From positions 5,363 to 58,697 of the forward strand of contig DBTA01000061.1 in assembly GCA_002306815.1 (NCBI GenBank): a stretch of DNA of 53,335 nt, written 5' to 3'. Numbering within the stretch: position 1 is the stretch's first letter; each line of letters begins with the position of its first letter. A model generated the notes under the pieces. That model was not told the origin of the DNA, made no database searches, and worked only from the letters and a program-made list of their open reading frames with translations. The stretch comes from Dehalococcoidia bacterium UBA1328. Lineage in GTDB: Bacteria > Chloroflexota > Dehalococcoidia > Lucifugimonadales > Lucifugimonadaceae. The position numbers and the translations under genes were made by a program. This document shows, piece after piece, positions 35,726 to 44,219 of the stretch.

Positions 35726-36017
35726 TATTTCGTTATCAACTCCCAGTTAAACGAACTGCTTGATGGCGCAGCAAATGGAAGATTCATACTTCTTTCTGCC
35801 GAACAACCGACCGCAGTAGCCCTGATACGGGAGATAGCTGGAATCTGCGTAGTGCCCGATTACGATTTGGCTCCGACCGGCTCACAGATACGCCACCAGC
35901 GCTTTAGAGCTTCAATCCCAACATGGCGGGCTCAGTTCGGATGAAATGCTGATGCCTATTGTGATTACTTATAACGCTGACAGAAATCAGCCTCCTCAAT
36001 CTGCCTTGTCACGGTAA
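35726..36017 (+). pseudogene. C-terminal relic of an alkaline-phosphatase-fold protein
   Basis: One frame (35726-35944) reads about 70 residues, including G-R-F-I-L-L-S and V-V-P-D-Y-D-L-A-P-T-G. Another (about 35904-36017) reads Q-H-G-G-L-S-S-D-E-M-L-M-P-I-V-I-T-Y to a stop. The H-G-G-L-S-x-x-E-M-x-x-P-x-V pattern is typical of the last active-site strand of alkaline phosphatase superfamily proteins (including PglZ-like and nucleotide-pyrophosphatase types). No start codon or continuous frame joins the parts, so this is a remnant. The exact subfamily is uncertain. Confidence 0.45.
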
Positions 36018-36090
36018 ACTTCAGTCTTTCAAAATCTAGTCATCGTCTTGAGTGCATCGACACGTCGAGTCGCTAATTGAAGAAGAAACA

Positions 36091-36861
36091 ATGAAAAAGA
36101 CCATTCGCGGCGAACTAAAGAAGAAACTTCAGGCTGGTGAGGTGGTTGTCGGACCGTTCACCATCGTGCCGTCAGCAACCATGATTGACGCACTTGGCTA
36201 TGCGGGGATGGATTTCTGCATTCTCGACACCGAACACGGACCGTTATCTATGGAGACGGTCACGGATCTCGTCATCGCGGCGCAAGGAACCGGTGTAGCT
36301 CCGATCGTTCGTGTCGGCGGTAACGAAGAATGGCCGATTCTTCGAGCACTCGATATTGGAGCAGACGGTGTTCAGGTTCCACAAATCAACCAGAAGTCGG
36401 ACGCCGAAAAAGTCGTTCACGCTGCCAAATACGCACCAATGGGTGAACGTGGCGTCTCGGTTTTCACTCGCGCAGGAAACTACTATAAGGACGACGCAGT
36501 CGACCACCCGACGCGCCAGAATGAAGAGACCATGACCGTAGTCCACATCGAGGGGCAGAAAGGTCTCAACAACCTCGAAGAAATCATGACCGTCGATGGA
36601 ATCGACGTTCTATTCCTTGGTCCTTACGACATCTCGCAGTCACTCGGTGTCCCCGGCGATGTGCGGTCTAACATTGTTGAAGACGCCCTAAAAGAAGCAG
36701 CTTCGAAAGCCAGAGCGAAGGGTCGTGTGATTGGTTCGTATGCAAAAGACGTTGAGATGGGTAAGTGGCTTATCGATCTCGGTGTTCAGTATCTGTCGAT
36801 CAATGTTGATGCGACGATATACATGCAGGCATGCGAGAGCATAGCTAAGGAACTCAAGTAG
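36091..36861 (+). CDS. HpcH/HpaI-family class II aldolase
   Basis: The 256-residue protein is a metal-dependent aldolase for 2-oxo acids. It shows D-F-C-I-L-D-T-E-H-G-P-L-S, P-I-V-R-V, G-A-D-G-V-Q-V-P, then V-H-I-E-G-Q-K-G-L-N-N and V-L-F-L-G-P-Y-D-I-S-Q-S-L-G (metal-binding E and D). Related enzymes cleave 4-hydroxy-2-oxoheptanedioate or 2-keto-3-deoxy-rhamnonate. The start ATG at 36091 fits the family N-terminus (M-K-K-T-I-R-G); the frame is open further upstream. It is convergent with a rhamnonate-dehydratase-like gene, whose product type would be a substrate of such an aldolase. Confidence 0.87.
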   Translation: MKKTIRGELKKKLQAGEVVVGPFTIVPSATMIDALGYAGMDFCILDTEHGPLSMETVTDLVIAAQGTGVAPIVRVGGNEEWPILRALDIGADGVQVPQINQKSDAEKVVHAAKYAPMGERGVSVFTRAGNYYKDDAVDHPTRQNEETMTVVHIEGQKGLNNLEEIMTVDGIDVLFLGPYDISQSLGVPGDVRSNIVEDALKEAASKARAKGRVIGSYAKDVEMGKWLIDLGVQYLSINVDATIYMQACESIAKELK

Positions 36862-36918
36862 CCTGAGTGTTGGCTTAATCCAACAAACTGAACAGCTCAA
36901 AAATTACCGCCGGAGTTT

Positions 36919-37965
36919 TCATAGCAAGTCAGGGTTTGGTGAAACGCCGAAACCTGGTGCATCGCCAGTTTGGATGTAGCCTTCAACCGGCTCCGGCACA
37001 CCGATCCACAAATCGTCTTTCGCACTGCCTCTAACGCCTGGCAACAACTCCGCAAAGTCGTCGCATGTCGAAGCGGCGATCAAATGAAGCCCCCAGGGTT
37101 CTCCTCCTCTGTGCGGCACGACTGACGCTCCTGTCTCTTGCGCCATATCAGTAATTCGCAGTCCCGCAGTGATACCTCCACACCAGGTGATATCAGGCTG
37201 CCAAATGTCGTAAGCGCCCGAGCGGGCGATGTCGGCGAATCCGTGGGAACTAAACTCGTGTTCGCCTCCCGCCATGTTTACCGGGGCGATTTTAGGTCGA
37301 AGCTCGCCGAGTTCTTCAAGGTCATCTGGCGTCAAGATATCTTCGAACCAGTGAATTCCTACATGTTTCAGAGACTTGTGCATCTTGAGCGTAATTTCGC
37401 TATCCCACGACATGTATACGTCGAACATCACCTCAGCATCTGATCCAAGGGCATTTCGAGCCTTCTCAGCTACGTCGACCGCCTGATCTATAGATTCTTC
37501 GCCGGTCCACCGGTGCGGAATTTTTTGAGCCGTGAAGCCGAGCTCCGCGTAATATTCAGTGTCGGGACCGGTGGCGTAACAACGGATTCGAGGTTGGATC
37601 GAATCACTCAGAAGTCGAGCCACTGGCTTGTTTTCCGCCTTTGCTATGGCATCGTAGAGAGCAAGGTCAACACCGCTCAACGCCATGATGGCAATTCCTT
37701 TACGACCGTATGGAATCGACTCGGTGTATAAGAAATCCCAGACAGCGGAAATATCTTCGAGCGAGTTCAAGGGTTTACCAACGAGTATTTCGGCGAAATG
37801 CCCATTTACGACTTCAACGGCAGCCTTACCACCACCACCGTATCCCCAACCGACCTGACCGGTGTCGGTTTCGATCCTGACCACTATTTGCCATAGATGG
37901 GTACGCCACGAAGGCACCGTGTGCTCGTAGTTGGGGTAAACAGCGCTGACTGACGTAACTTTCAA
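36919..37965 (-). CDS. enolase-superfamily sugar-acid dehydratase, rhamnonate-dehydratase-like
   Basis: The 348-residue protein has a complete mandelate-racemase/enolase active site: K-I-P near residue 148, metal ligands in V-M-F-D-V-Y, W-F-E-D and G-G-E-H-E-F, then the I-W-Q-P-D and V-P-H-R-G-G-E-P-W-G-L-H-L dyad motifs. The H-R-G-G-E-P-W-G-L-H pattern suggests the rhamnonate/acid-sugar dehydratase subgroup, which dehydrates an aldonate to a 2-keto-3-deoxy acid. The HpcH-like aldolase gene on the other strand could act on the product. Substrate assignment is inference. Confidence 0.8.
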   Translation of the reverse strand: MKVTSVSAVYPNYEHTVPSWRTHLWQIVVRIETDTGQVGWGYGGGGKAAVEVVNGHFAEILVGKPLNSLEDISAVWDFLYTESIPYGRKGIAIMALSGVDLALYDAIAKAENKPVARLLSDSIQPRIRCYATGPDTEYYAELGFTAQKIPHRWTGEESIDQAVDVAEKARNALGSDAEVMFDVYMSWDSEITLKMHKSLKHVGIHWFEDILTPDDLEELGELRPKIAPVNMAGGEHEFSSHGFADIARSGAYDIWQPDITWCGGITAGLRITDMAQETGASVVPHRGGEPWGLHLIAASTCDDFAELLPGVRGSAKDDLWIGVPEPVEGYIQTGDAPGFGVSPNPDLL

Positions 37966-38402
37966 CCGATCCTGCCTAGAGATACTTGAGAATTGCTATT
38001 TGCTGGATATTACTTGCTTAGCAATCTACAAGACAGATCGGTATTGAGAAAACAATAGAGGAACCGATAGCGCTGGTCTGTTCGCGTCAGATTAAGCGAT
38101 TTCGGCGATTAGGAAGGAGTCGGTAGGAGCTCATGATTCGCCTGGCGCAGCGCATTGAACATAGGTCACATATATTCCGAACTGGTCGTTCCGTAAGTGA
38201 GCGTCATCTTTGCATCGGGAAAAGCCTTTGAAAATGATCATTTTTCTAACCGGAACAATGAGAGTTACTAATGACACATCGCGTGTGCACCGAAGTCTTG
38301 ATCGACCGTCGAAGGTTCAAGCAATCGACGCCTAGCACAGGCGCTGGACTGACACAAATTGCTTGTACAAATTCAGTGTGTTCTGATGGTCTTACTGCAG
38401 CA
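37966..38402. other. intergenic region, no gene seen
   Basis: This 437-base gap contains the promoter of the dehydratase gene at its left end and the 3' end of the MFS gene at its right. A perfect palindrome AAAATGATCATTTT lies at 38231-38244. Open frames here have no recognised motif. Confidence 0.35.
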
Positions 38403-39710
38403 TTACTGGTTGCTGAGAGTTGCCTTATAGTCTGCTGTGGAAATCATACGAGAGACGATCTGCACCGCTACGAATCCGACTGCGCCGACCATCGCAATAA
38501 GTGCGACCGCGGTTGATGCACCGAGACTTTCTGCCGCTGCGCCCATTGAAAGTGCACCGAAAGGCATGAGTCCGATCACCAGGAATCGTACACTGACCAC
38601 GCGGCCACGAATGTAGTCCGGGCAGTAGATCTGAACAACCGTCATATTCACGACCATGTAGCTGGTCACGGCGAATGCAGTTACAGTCACGAGCGCAATC
38701 GACAGGGAATACCACGGTGATAAAGCGAACCCGATCAAGGACGCGGCCGCGAGCATGCCGAACGAAAGTTCGAGCTTCTGGTGAGAAATGCTTTCGCCAA
38801 TTGCAACAACCGTGAGCGAACCGATTAGCGAACCGACACCTGCTGCCAGCATGAGAACACCCAATCCGCCTGCTCCAACGTTTAGAACATCTTCAGCAAA
38901 CACCGGCATAAGTGACTGGAACGGTCCGACTGTGAGGATCATCACCATCGCACCGAGCATCAAGAAGCGAATCGTAGAGTGTTGGAATGCGTAAGCAAGC
39001 CCGGCTTTGACGTTGTCAACAATCGACCCGGTTGGGTCGTTAACGCTGGTGTGATGGACCGGACTTAGAGTCGAGTAAATGATCAGAGCCGGGAGAGCGA
39101 CTACTGCGCTTACGCCCAGCGCCCAAGTCGCTCCAACTACTGGGAGCATAATTCCACCGATAGCAGGACCAATGATTTGTGCCGAGCTGTACGTAGTTGC
39201 AGAGAGTCCGACTGCAGTTCGCATTTGCTCACGGTGTACAAGTCCTGAGATCAGGGCTTGCCGAGCCGAAACCGCCAAGGAGAACGCGATACCGTTGACA
39301 ACAGAGATTGTCAGGATGTGCCACGGAGCCATCACTCCGGCTGCCGATATCGTAAATAGAGCGAAGAAGCTTGCGAAGAGTGTGAAGTCTGATCCCAAGG
39401 TGATCATCTTTCGGTCAACCCGGTCCGCGAGCGCTCCACCGAGCAGTGATAACAGCAGCATCGGCATCATCATCGCAGCCGTCACCATAGTCACCATGAG
39501 CGGCGAATGGGTGAGGTCGTACATCATCCAACCACGAATCAACATTTGCATGTTGAATCCGGTAAAGGTCGCGAAGCCTGCGGCCCAGTAGCGTCGGTAC
39601 TGGCTGTTTCGAAGTACACCGAGTGGGTGACCTCGGCGAATATGTCGAACCGGTCGTGCTTTAGTGGTGGATCCATCGGAAGCGCTCGTGGTGCCGTGTC
39701 GATGAAGCAT
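38403..39710 (-). CDS. MFS transporter, MFS_3/EntS exporter-like
   Basis: The 435-residue membrane protein has about twelve hydrophobic segments. It begins with a basic 30-residue tail, then V-L-R-N-S-Q-Y-R-R-Y-W, L-I-R-G-W-M-M-Y-D-L-T-H-S and L-L-G-G-A-L-A-D-R-V-D-R-K (first-loop MFS motif), and I-R-G-R-V-V-S-V near the end. These are marks of the EntS/MFS_3 efflux group. The substrate is unknown. It stands alone; the 364-base gap beyond it would hold its promoter. Confidence 0.85.
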   Translation of the reverse strand: MLHRHGTTSASDGSTTKARPVRHIRRGHPLGVLRNSQYRRYWAAGFATFTGFNMQMLIRGWMMYDLTHSPLMVTMVTAAMMMPMLLLSLLGGALADRVDRKMITLGSDFTLFASFFALFTISAAGVMAPWHILTISVVNGIAFSLAVSARQALISGLVHREQMRTAVGLSATTYSSAQIIGPAIGGIMLPVVGATWALGVSAVVALPALIIYSTLSPVHHTSVNDPTGSIVDNVKAGLAYAFQHSTIRFLMLGAMVMILTVGPFQSLMPVFAEDVLNVGAGGLGVLMLAAGVGSLIGSLTVVAIGESISHQKLELSFGMLAAASLIGFALSPWYSLSIALVTVTAFAVTSYMVVNMTVVQIYCPDYIRGRVVSVRFLVIGLMPFGALSMGAAAESLGASTAVALIAMVGAVGFVAVQIVSRMISTADYKATLSNQ

Positions 39711-40074
39711 TCTTAGGGTTGCCGTGGCTAGAACTCCGTCGCAGTCGTTATTTCAGATCCGCGCTTTTTCTAGATAGTGCTTTAGATAAAAGGAAAACGG
39801 TCAAATCCGCTCCATTATTTAACGCTCGCGCTTGGCCTACTGAATCTCAATACATTTGACCCCAATAATTTGTGATATCGCGCAATTATTCAAAACTTTA
39901 ACTTCAGGTAAGTGTTCATTTACTTACTAACGAATTGAGATTGAGACCGAAGTTTAGGAAGATTGCCGCTAATTCATCAAATTGGGTTATGTGAATCCGC
40001 GTTTACAGTCATACAATATCGAGGTTGCTTTGATACGGACGGCGATATTAGCCATAAAGATAAGTTGGCAATGT
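39711..40074. other. intergenic region between MFS gene and tRNA-Pro
   Basis: AT-rich gap with divergent promoters (MFS gene to the left, tRNA-Pro to the right). No gene, repeat or clear operator is seen. Confidence 0.3.
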
Positions 40075-40149
40075 CGGGGCGTGGCGCAGCGGAAGCGCAC
40101 CCGCTTTGGGAGCGGGGGGTCGCAGGTTCGAATCCTGCCGCCCCGACCA
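40075..40149 (+). tRNA. tRNA-Pro(TGG)
   Basis: Acceptor CGGGGCG (40075-40081) pairs with CGCCCCG (40139-40145); discriminator A and an encoded CCA follow. The anticodon arm is CCCGC-TTTGGGA-GCGGG with anticodon TGG, and the T arm GCAGG-TTCGAAT-CCTGC is perfect. It reads CCN proline codons. Confidence 0.95.
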
Positions 40150-40161
40150 TAATGAAGTAAA

Positions 40162-40196
40162 AAAAGACCTAGCTGATTGCTGGGTCTTTTGCTTTT
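40162..40196 (+). terminator. Rho-independent terminator after tRNA-Pro
   Basis: AAAAGACCTAGC and GCTGGGTCTTTT form a twelve-pair stem with one T-G pair around a five-base loop, followed by GCTTTT. It ends the tRNA transcript. Confidence 0.8.
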
Positions 40197-40272
40197 AACA
40201 TTTTCAATTCCGTGTTTGCGCGTAATTATGATTTGTCGACTATGACGTACTCCGGCAGTTAACCTAGACGTC

Positions 40273-41082
40273 ATGTCCAATTATCCGCTAATTCTTCTTC
40301 CGCCTTCAGAAAGTAAAGCATCTGGTGGAGAAGCTCCCAGTCTCAATTTCAGCGATCTTTCCTTCCCTGAGTTTGAAAAGCAAAGGGAGCTAATGACCAA
40401 AACCCTGATACAAATGAGCAAGAAACCCAGAGTTGCCCAAAAAACGCTAGGCGTTAAAGGCGCTGCACTGGATAAGGCGAGGGCGGACAACGCTTCCCTG
40501 AATCTTGCACCGACTATGCCTGCGATCGAGCGATACACAGGTGTGATGTACGATTTCATAAACTACCAGTCGCTTGATGAACAGGCGCAGTCCTGTTTTG
40601 CTGCCAACGCGATCATATTTTCAGGTCTGTATGGCACGGTCCGACCGTTCGATTTGATCCCGAACTATAAGCTGAAAATGGGCGCAAGAATCAGACTCAA
40701 TAAGACGTGTGCAGCTATCTGGAAGCCATTGATTACGTCTGCGTTAGCGTCGGTAGCGAAAGATCGAGTCGTGTGGGATCTATTACCCAATGAACATAGC
40801 GTAGCGTGGGATCCGGACGAGGTGTCATACGCCGCTCGATTTACGGTCAAGTTTCTTGAAGATCCAGGTGATGGCAAACTACGCACACTTAATCATTGGT
40901 CCAAGGCGATGAAAGGCGCGCTAATTCGATACCTGGTTTCGAATCCTGACAAAATGGGATCGACTGAAAATGCATTCGACTCGCTCAAGGAGTTTCAGCA
41001 CCCGCAGGGATACGAATTTCGTCAGGATATGACTACTCAATCGAGCGATGTAACTGAATTGGTGTTTCTCAAAGAGACTTAG
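40273..41082 (+). CDS. yaaA: YaaA-family (DUF328) peroxide-stress protein
   Basis: The 269-residue protein begins with I-L-L-P-P-S-E-S-K-A-S-G-G and contains A-I-E-R-Y-T-G-V-M-Y-D, F-S-G-L-Y-G-T-V-R-P-F-D-L-I-P-N-Y-K-L-K-M and V-W-D-L-L-P-N-E, all marks of YaaA. In E. coli YaaA limits free iron and DNA damage during peroxide stress; it is a DNA-binding fold with a helix-hairpin-helix part. The gene stands alone after tRNA-Pro; no strong ribosome site is seen. Confidence 0.9.
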   Translation: MSNYPLILLPPSESKASGGEAPSLNFSDLSFPEFEKQRELMTKTLIQMSKKPRVAQKTLGVKGAALDKARADNASLNLAPTMPAIERYTGVMYDFINYQSLDEQAQSCFAANAIIFSGLYGTVRPFDLIPNYKLKMGARIRLNKTCAAIWKPLITSALASVAKDRVVWDLLPNEHSVAWDPDEVSYAARFTVKFLEDPGDGKLRTLNHWSKAMKGALIRYLVSNPDKMGSTENAFDSLKEFQHPQGYEFRQDMTTQSSDVTELVFLKET

Positions 41083-41368
41083 TCCAAAATCGCCATACAG
41101 GTGATTCGGTTGATCTACGTGATCAGCTCAATAACGTCATCCATCTTCATAGCAGGTGTAACAACGGAAAGTACTTTCGATCCTCTAGTTGAACGAGTGG
41201 ACGCGAACACGTTTGATCGAAAGTCAACCCGTTGGCAATCAGTCGGTCAGTTTAACTACACGCTACGAGTTGCCGCACTGTGCGTGATTGAACCAGACGG
41301 GAAAAGACCACCCAAACAACCAATATTGGATCAAGGGCGGTCTAGAGAAGTGATTTGATTTGGTAAAG

Positions 41369-43027
41369 CTAAAGAGCCCCGTCAATCACCATGTCGATAA
41401 CTGCTGGCTTACCTGAGTCGATTGCCGAATTTACAACGGACTCGATTTCCGCTGGGTCTTCAATTCGTACTCCCTGCATTCCATATGCCTGAGCCTGCGC
41501 CGCAAAGTCGATTGGGTTGGGGAAGTCCATGGCAAAGTACGAATCAGGCATGTCGAGTGCGTTTAGTCGGTGGTAGTGATTCATGTTCACTTTAAGTACT
41601 CGATACGAAGCGTTGTTGCAGATCACAAATATTGCCGGAATGTCGGAATTTACAGCCGTCCACAGAGCTTGCACGGTCATGATCGCGCTGCCGTCACCGA
41701 TCACTCCGATGGCAGGCTGATCAGGTGATCCCAGTTTTACCCCCATCACCGCGCCCATGCCCCAACCGATCGCCTGACCACGGCAACCGTAATAAGTACC
41801 CTGGGTTGAAGGAGAGAGGGCATCGAACAGCAAGCCGCCCGTGCTAACAGAATCGTTGAAAACCGCAGCGTTATCTGGGAGTGCTTTTGCCAAATGGTCA
41901 ACCATCATTGCGGGTGACATTGGGCGTCCTTTAGCACTGTAGCCAGCTAATTCTTGGAACGATTTGATCCGAGCCGCGCTTTCCGCCGCAGCTTCTCGTG
42001 ACCGCCCAACTGCTGCTTCCTGTTGCGATCCGTTTAAGCCGTCGCGCAAAGCTTCAGCAAGTTGTGCAAGGGCTTTGCCCGGTGATGCGAGAATTCCAAT
42101 ATCGGTCGGTTCTGATTTGCCGATGGCACCAGAATTGATGTCGATATGAATAAGCTTCGAGCTATCAGCAACAAACTGACCGGGTTGATAGAAGAAGTCT
42201 TCAAACACCGGGCAACCAACGGCAACTACGACATCGGCCGCTCGCACAGCTGCAACTGCCTCGGCGGTTCGCATGTTCAAATTGCCCTGCCACAGAGGGT
42301 GGTCGGCAGGGAAGTTAACAGCGGTCGATCCGTGACCGTATGCGCGCATGCCGGCCGTTTCAGCTACCGCAACAGCAGCAGCGGTTCCGTTGGTGTCGAC
42401 AACTCGATCGCCAACAATAAGGATCGGTCGTTCTGCCGATGCGACCAATTCACATACCTGATCGATCATTTCTGGATCAGCAGACGGCGAGATGTCGACG
42501 TGCGCGGAGGGGATGAGATCAACGTCGGCTTCATCGTCAAAAGCGTTTGCCGACATTGCGACGAATGTTGGTCCGGTTGGCACAGTGCGAGCTTCCTGGA
42601 ACGCCCTTCGGATCACAGAAGGAACCTGCTCGGCGTGGGTGATCTCGGTACTCCACTTTGCGTATGGGCGCGCCATGTCAGCGAGATCAGAACGTCCTGG
42701 TGCCAGTTTCCGTATGTCCTTGTTGCCCGCTGTCATCACCATGGGCGTACCGCCGTACAACTGGTCGATCATGAGTGACAAACCGTTCGACATTCCGTTG
42801 TCTATATGGAGGCTAACAAGAGGTACTTTTCCCGTTGATCGGGCGTATCCCTCAGCCAGACCAACCGCAACTCCTTCCTGGAGCACCAGCACGTACTCAA
42901 TTGACGGGTACTGATCCATCACCGCCATCATTGGTGCTTCGCTCGTGCCGGGATTGCCGAACATGTATTCGACTCCTTCGGCTTCAAACATTTTCAAAAG
43001 TGCGTGCTTACCAGCGATGCGTACCAA
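41369..43027 (-). CDS. benzoylformate-decarboxylase-like TPP enzyme
   Basis: The 552-residue protein aligns with benzoylformate decarboxylase: F-G-N-P-G-T-S-E near residue 23, the catalytic glutamate in L-Q-E-G-V-A-V-G, H in S-L-H-I-D-N-G (histidine of the active site), then the TPP motif G-D-G-S near residue 450 and N-N about 27 residues later. It should decarboxylate or condense a 2-oxoacid. The TTG start has AAGGA seven bases upstream. It is the last gene of the minus-strand operon that starts with an enolase-superfamily gene, following the PLP enzyme by 36 bases. The true substrate is unknown. Confidence 0.85.
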   Translation of the reverse strand: MVRIAGKHALLKMFEAEGVEYMFGNPGTSEAPMMAVMDQYPSIEYVLVLQEGVAVGLAEGYARSTGKVPLVSLHIDNGMSNGLSLMIDQLYGGTPMVMTAGNKDIRKLAPGRSDLADMARPYAKWSTEITHAEQVPSVIRRAFQEARTVPTGPTFVAMSANAFDDEADVDLIPSAHVDISPSADPEMIDQVCELVASAERPILIVGDRVVDTNGTAAAVAVAETAGMRAYGHGSTAVNFPADHPLWQGNLNMRTAEAVAAVRAADVVVAVGCPVFEDFFYQPGQFVADSSKLIHIDINSGAIGKSEPTDIGILASPGKALAQLAEALRDGLNGSQQEAAVGRSREAAAESAARIKSFQELAGYSAKGRPMSPAMMVDHLAKALPDNAAVFNDSVSTGGLLFDALSPSTQGTYYGCRGQAIGWGMGAVMGVKLGSPDQPAIGVIGDGSAIMTVQALWTAVNSDIPAIFVICNNASYRVLKVNMNHYHRLNALDMPDSYFAMDFPNPIDFAAQAQAYGMQGVRIEDPAEIESVVNSAIDSGKPAVIDMVIDGAL

Positions 43028-43063
43028 GGTATGAGTTCCTTATTGCTGTAGTTGTATGCAGGT

Positions 43064-44215
43064 CTATTTACTGTTTACAGATTCTATCAATATGTTGCGT
43101 AGTTTCTCGGTGACGATTTCAAGCTCACCGTCCTGCAGGTTGAGTGGGTCGACCCACATTCTGTCAGGCTCTGGACGATAGTCCACTTGCATGTAGATTC
43201 GCGGGGCGGATCGTTTCATCTCATTGACGATTTCACCGTAGCTCGGTCCGTTCCAGTCGCGGTTGAACCGAATCACTGCGTGCGGGATGTAATGGTCGTA
43301 ATTGTGAAGCACTTCGGTCTGGATACCCGGAATCTCGGCAATTTGGTCAACCAGAAAATTCATCTTTTCACGGTAACGCCTGGTCTCTGCTTCTTCATCG
43401 ATACTGGTGAATACTTCGAGCGCTGCAAGAAGCCCCGCGATTTCCTCTTTCGAGACCTTTTGAGCACGTGTAACTCCGGGATTCGGAGCGTTGTTCAACC
43501 GCGCGTATTCAATCCATTCCGACTTACCAACAAGGAAGCCGGTGCTTTGTGGCCCGCGAACAGCCTTGCCGCCAGAGAAGCTAACGAGATCGGCTCCCTG
43601 ACCCGTGTACTTGGTCAAATTCTCCCGGGGTGGGAGCATTGAGGCGCCATCGGTTAATACTGGTAACCCGTGGTTGTGAGCTAAATCAGCAAGGTCGGTA
43701 AGTGGAACCCCGAGTTCACTCTTGAACGGTGATTCGAGGTGAATAAATCCCGCTGTATTCGGACCAATAGCTTCTGCGAGTTCGTCAACCGTGCAGTCGG
43801 TAGGGCGTCCTACTTCGACGAATCGAGATCCTGGGCCGAGGTATAGATGGTCGTAAACAAATCTGTGGCCTCGCTGGATGATTAGCTCATTTGGCATTCC
43901 ATCAGATATGGGCAGTTGAGAAATTTTCTCTGGATCGTCCTTTGCCATTGCTGCCGCAGCCTGAAGAACCAGTCCGCCTGATGCGCCTGAAGTGATGGTC
44001 GCAGCTTCGTTCCCTGTAAGTTCTGCAACGCGTTTTCCAGCTGCTATAAGTAACTCTTCTATATCGACGAAGACCTCGCTCATCGCCTCCATGGCTTCGA
44101 TCACTTCGGTACGAGGTCGGGAACCGGAGTGTTTCGTGTTCGGGCCACCTGCGTTTATTAACGAAGTGACTCCAAGATCATCAATGATTGATTTTCCGCT
44201 CAGTTGATCCGGCAA
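43064..44215 (-). CDS. SelA-like fold-type I PLP enzyme
   Basis: The 383-residue protein has the wording of the SelA/D-glucosaminate-6-phosphate ammonia-lyase-like group: L-I-N-A-G-G near residue 20, T-S-G-A-S-G-G-L, V-L-T-D-G-A-S and the PLP lysine in S-F-S-G-G-K-A-V-R-G-P-Q-S-T-G. Members catalyse beta-elimination or lyase reactions on amino sugars acids or amino acids; true SelA is longer and has a different N-terminal domain. The frame is open to 44257, but that overlaps the upstream gene; TTG at 44215 has AGGTGGAG before it and starts directly after the MFS stop. Fourth gene of the operon. Confidence 0.78.
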   Translation of the reverse strand: MPDQLSGKSIIDDLGVTSLINAGGPNTKHSGSRPRTEVIEAMEAMSEVFVDIEELLIAAGKRVAELTGNEAATITSGASGGLVLQAAAAMAKDDPEKISQLPISDGMPNELIIQRGHRFVYDHLYLGPGSRFVEVGRPTDCTVDELAEAIGPNTAGFIHLESPFKSELGVPLTDLADLAHNHGLPVLTDGASMLPPRENLTKYTGQGADLVSFSGGKAVRGPQSTGFLVGKSEWIEYARLNNAPNPGVTRAQKVSKEEIAGLLAALEVFTSIDEEAETRRYREKMNFLVDQIAEIPGIQTEVLHNYDHYIPHAVIRFNRDWNGPSYGEIVNEMKRSAPRIYMQVDYRPEPDRMWVDPLNLQDGELEIVTEKLRNILIESVNSK

Positions 44216-44219
44216 CGTT

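Noticed and set aside
38231..38244. Palindrome AAAATGATCATTTT as a Fur-type box
   Set aside because: AT-rich and short; it does not fit the Fur consensus and lies downstream of the MFS gene, not before a gene.
41101..41358. 85-codon open frame after yaaA
   Set aside because: GTG start without ribosome site, no recognised motif, mixed composition; not supported as a gene.
43064..44215. True SelA (selenocysteine synthase) to support the UGA codon
   Set aside because: The protein is SelA-like only in fold; it lacks the SelA N-terminal domain and sits in a catabolic operon.
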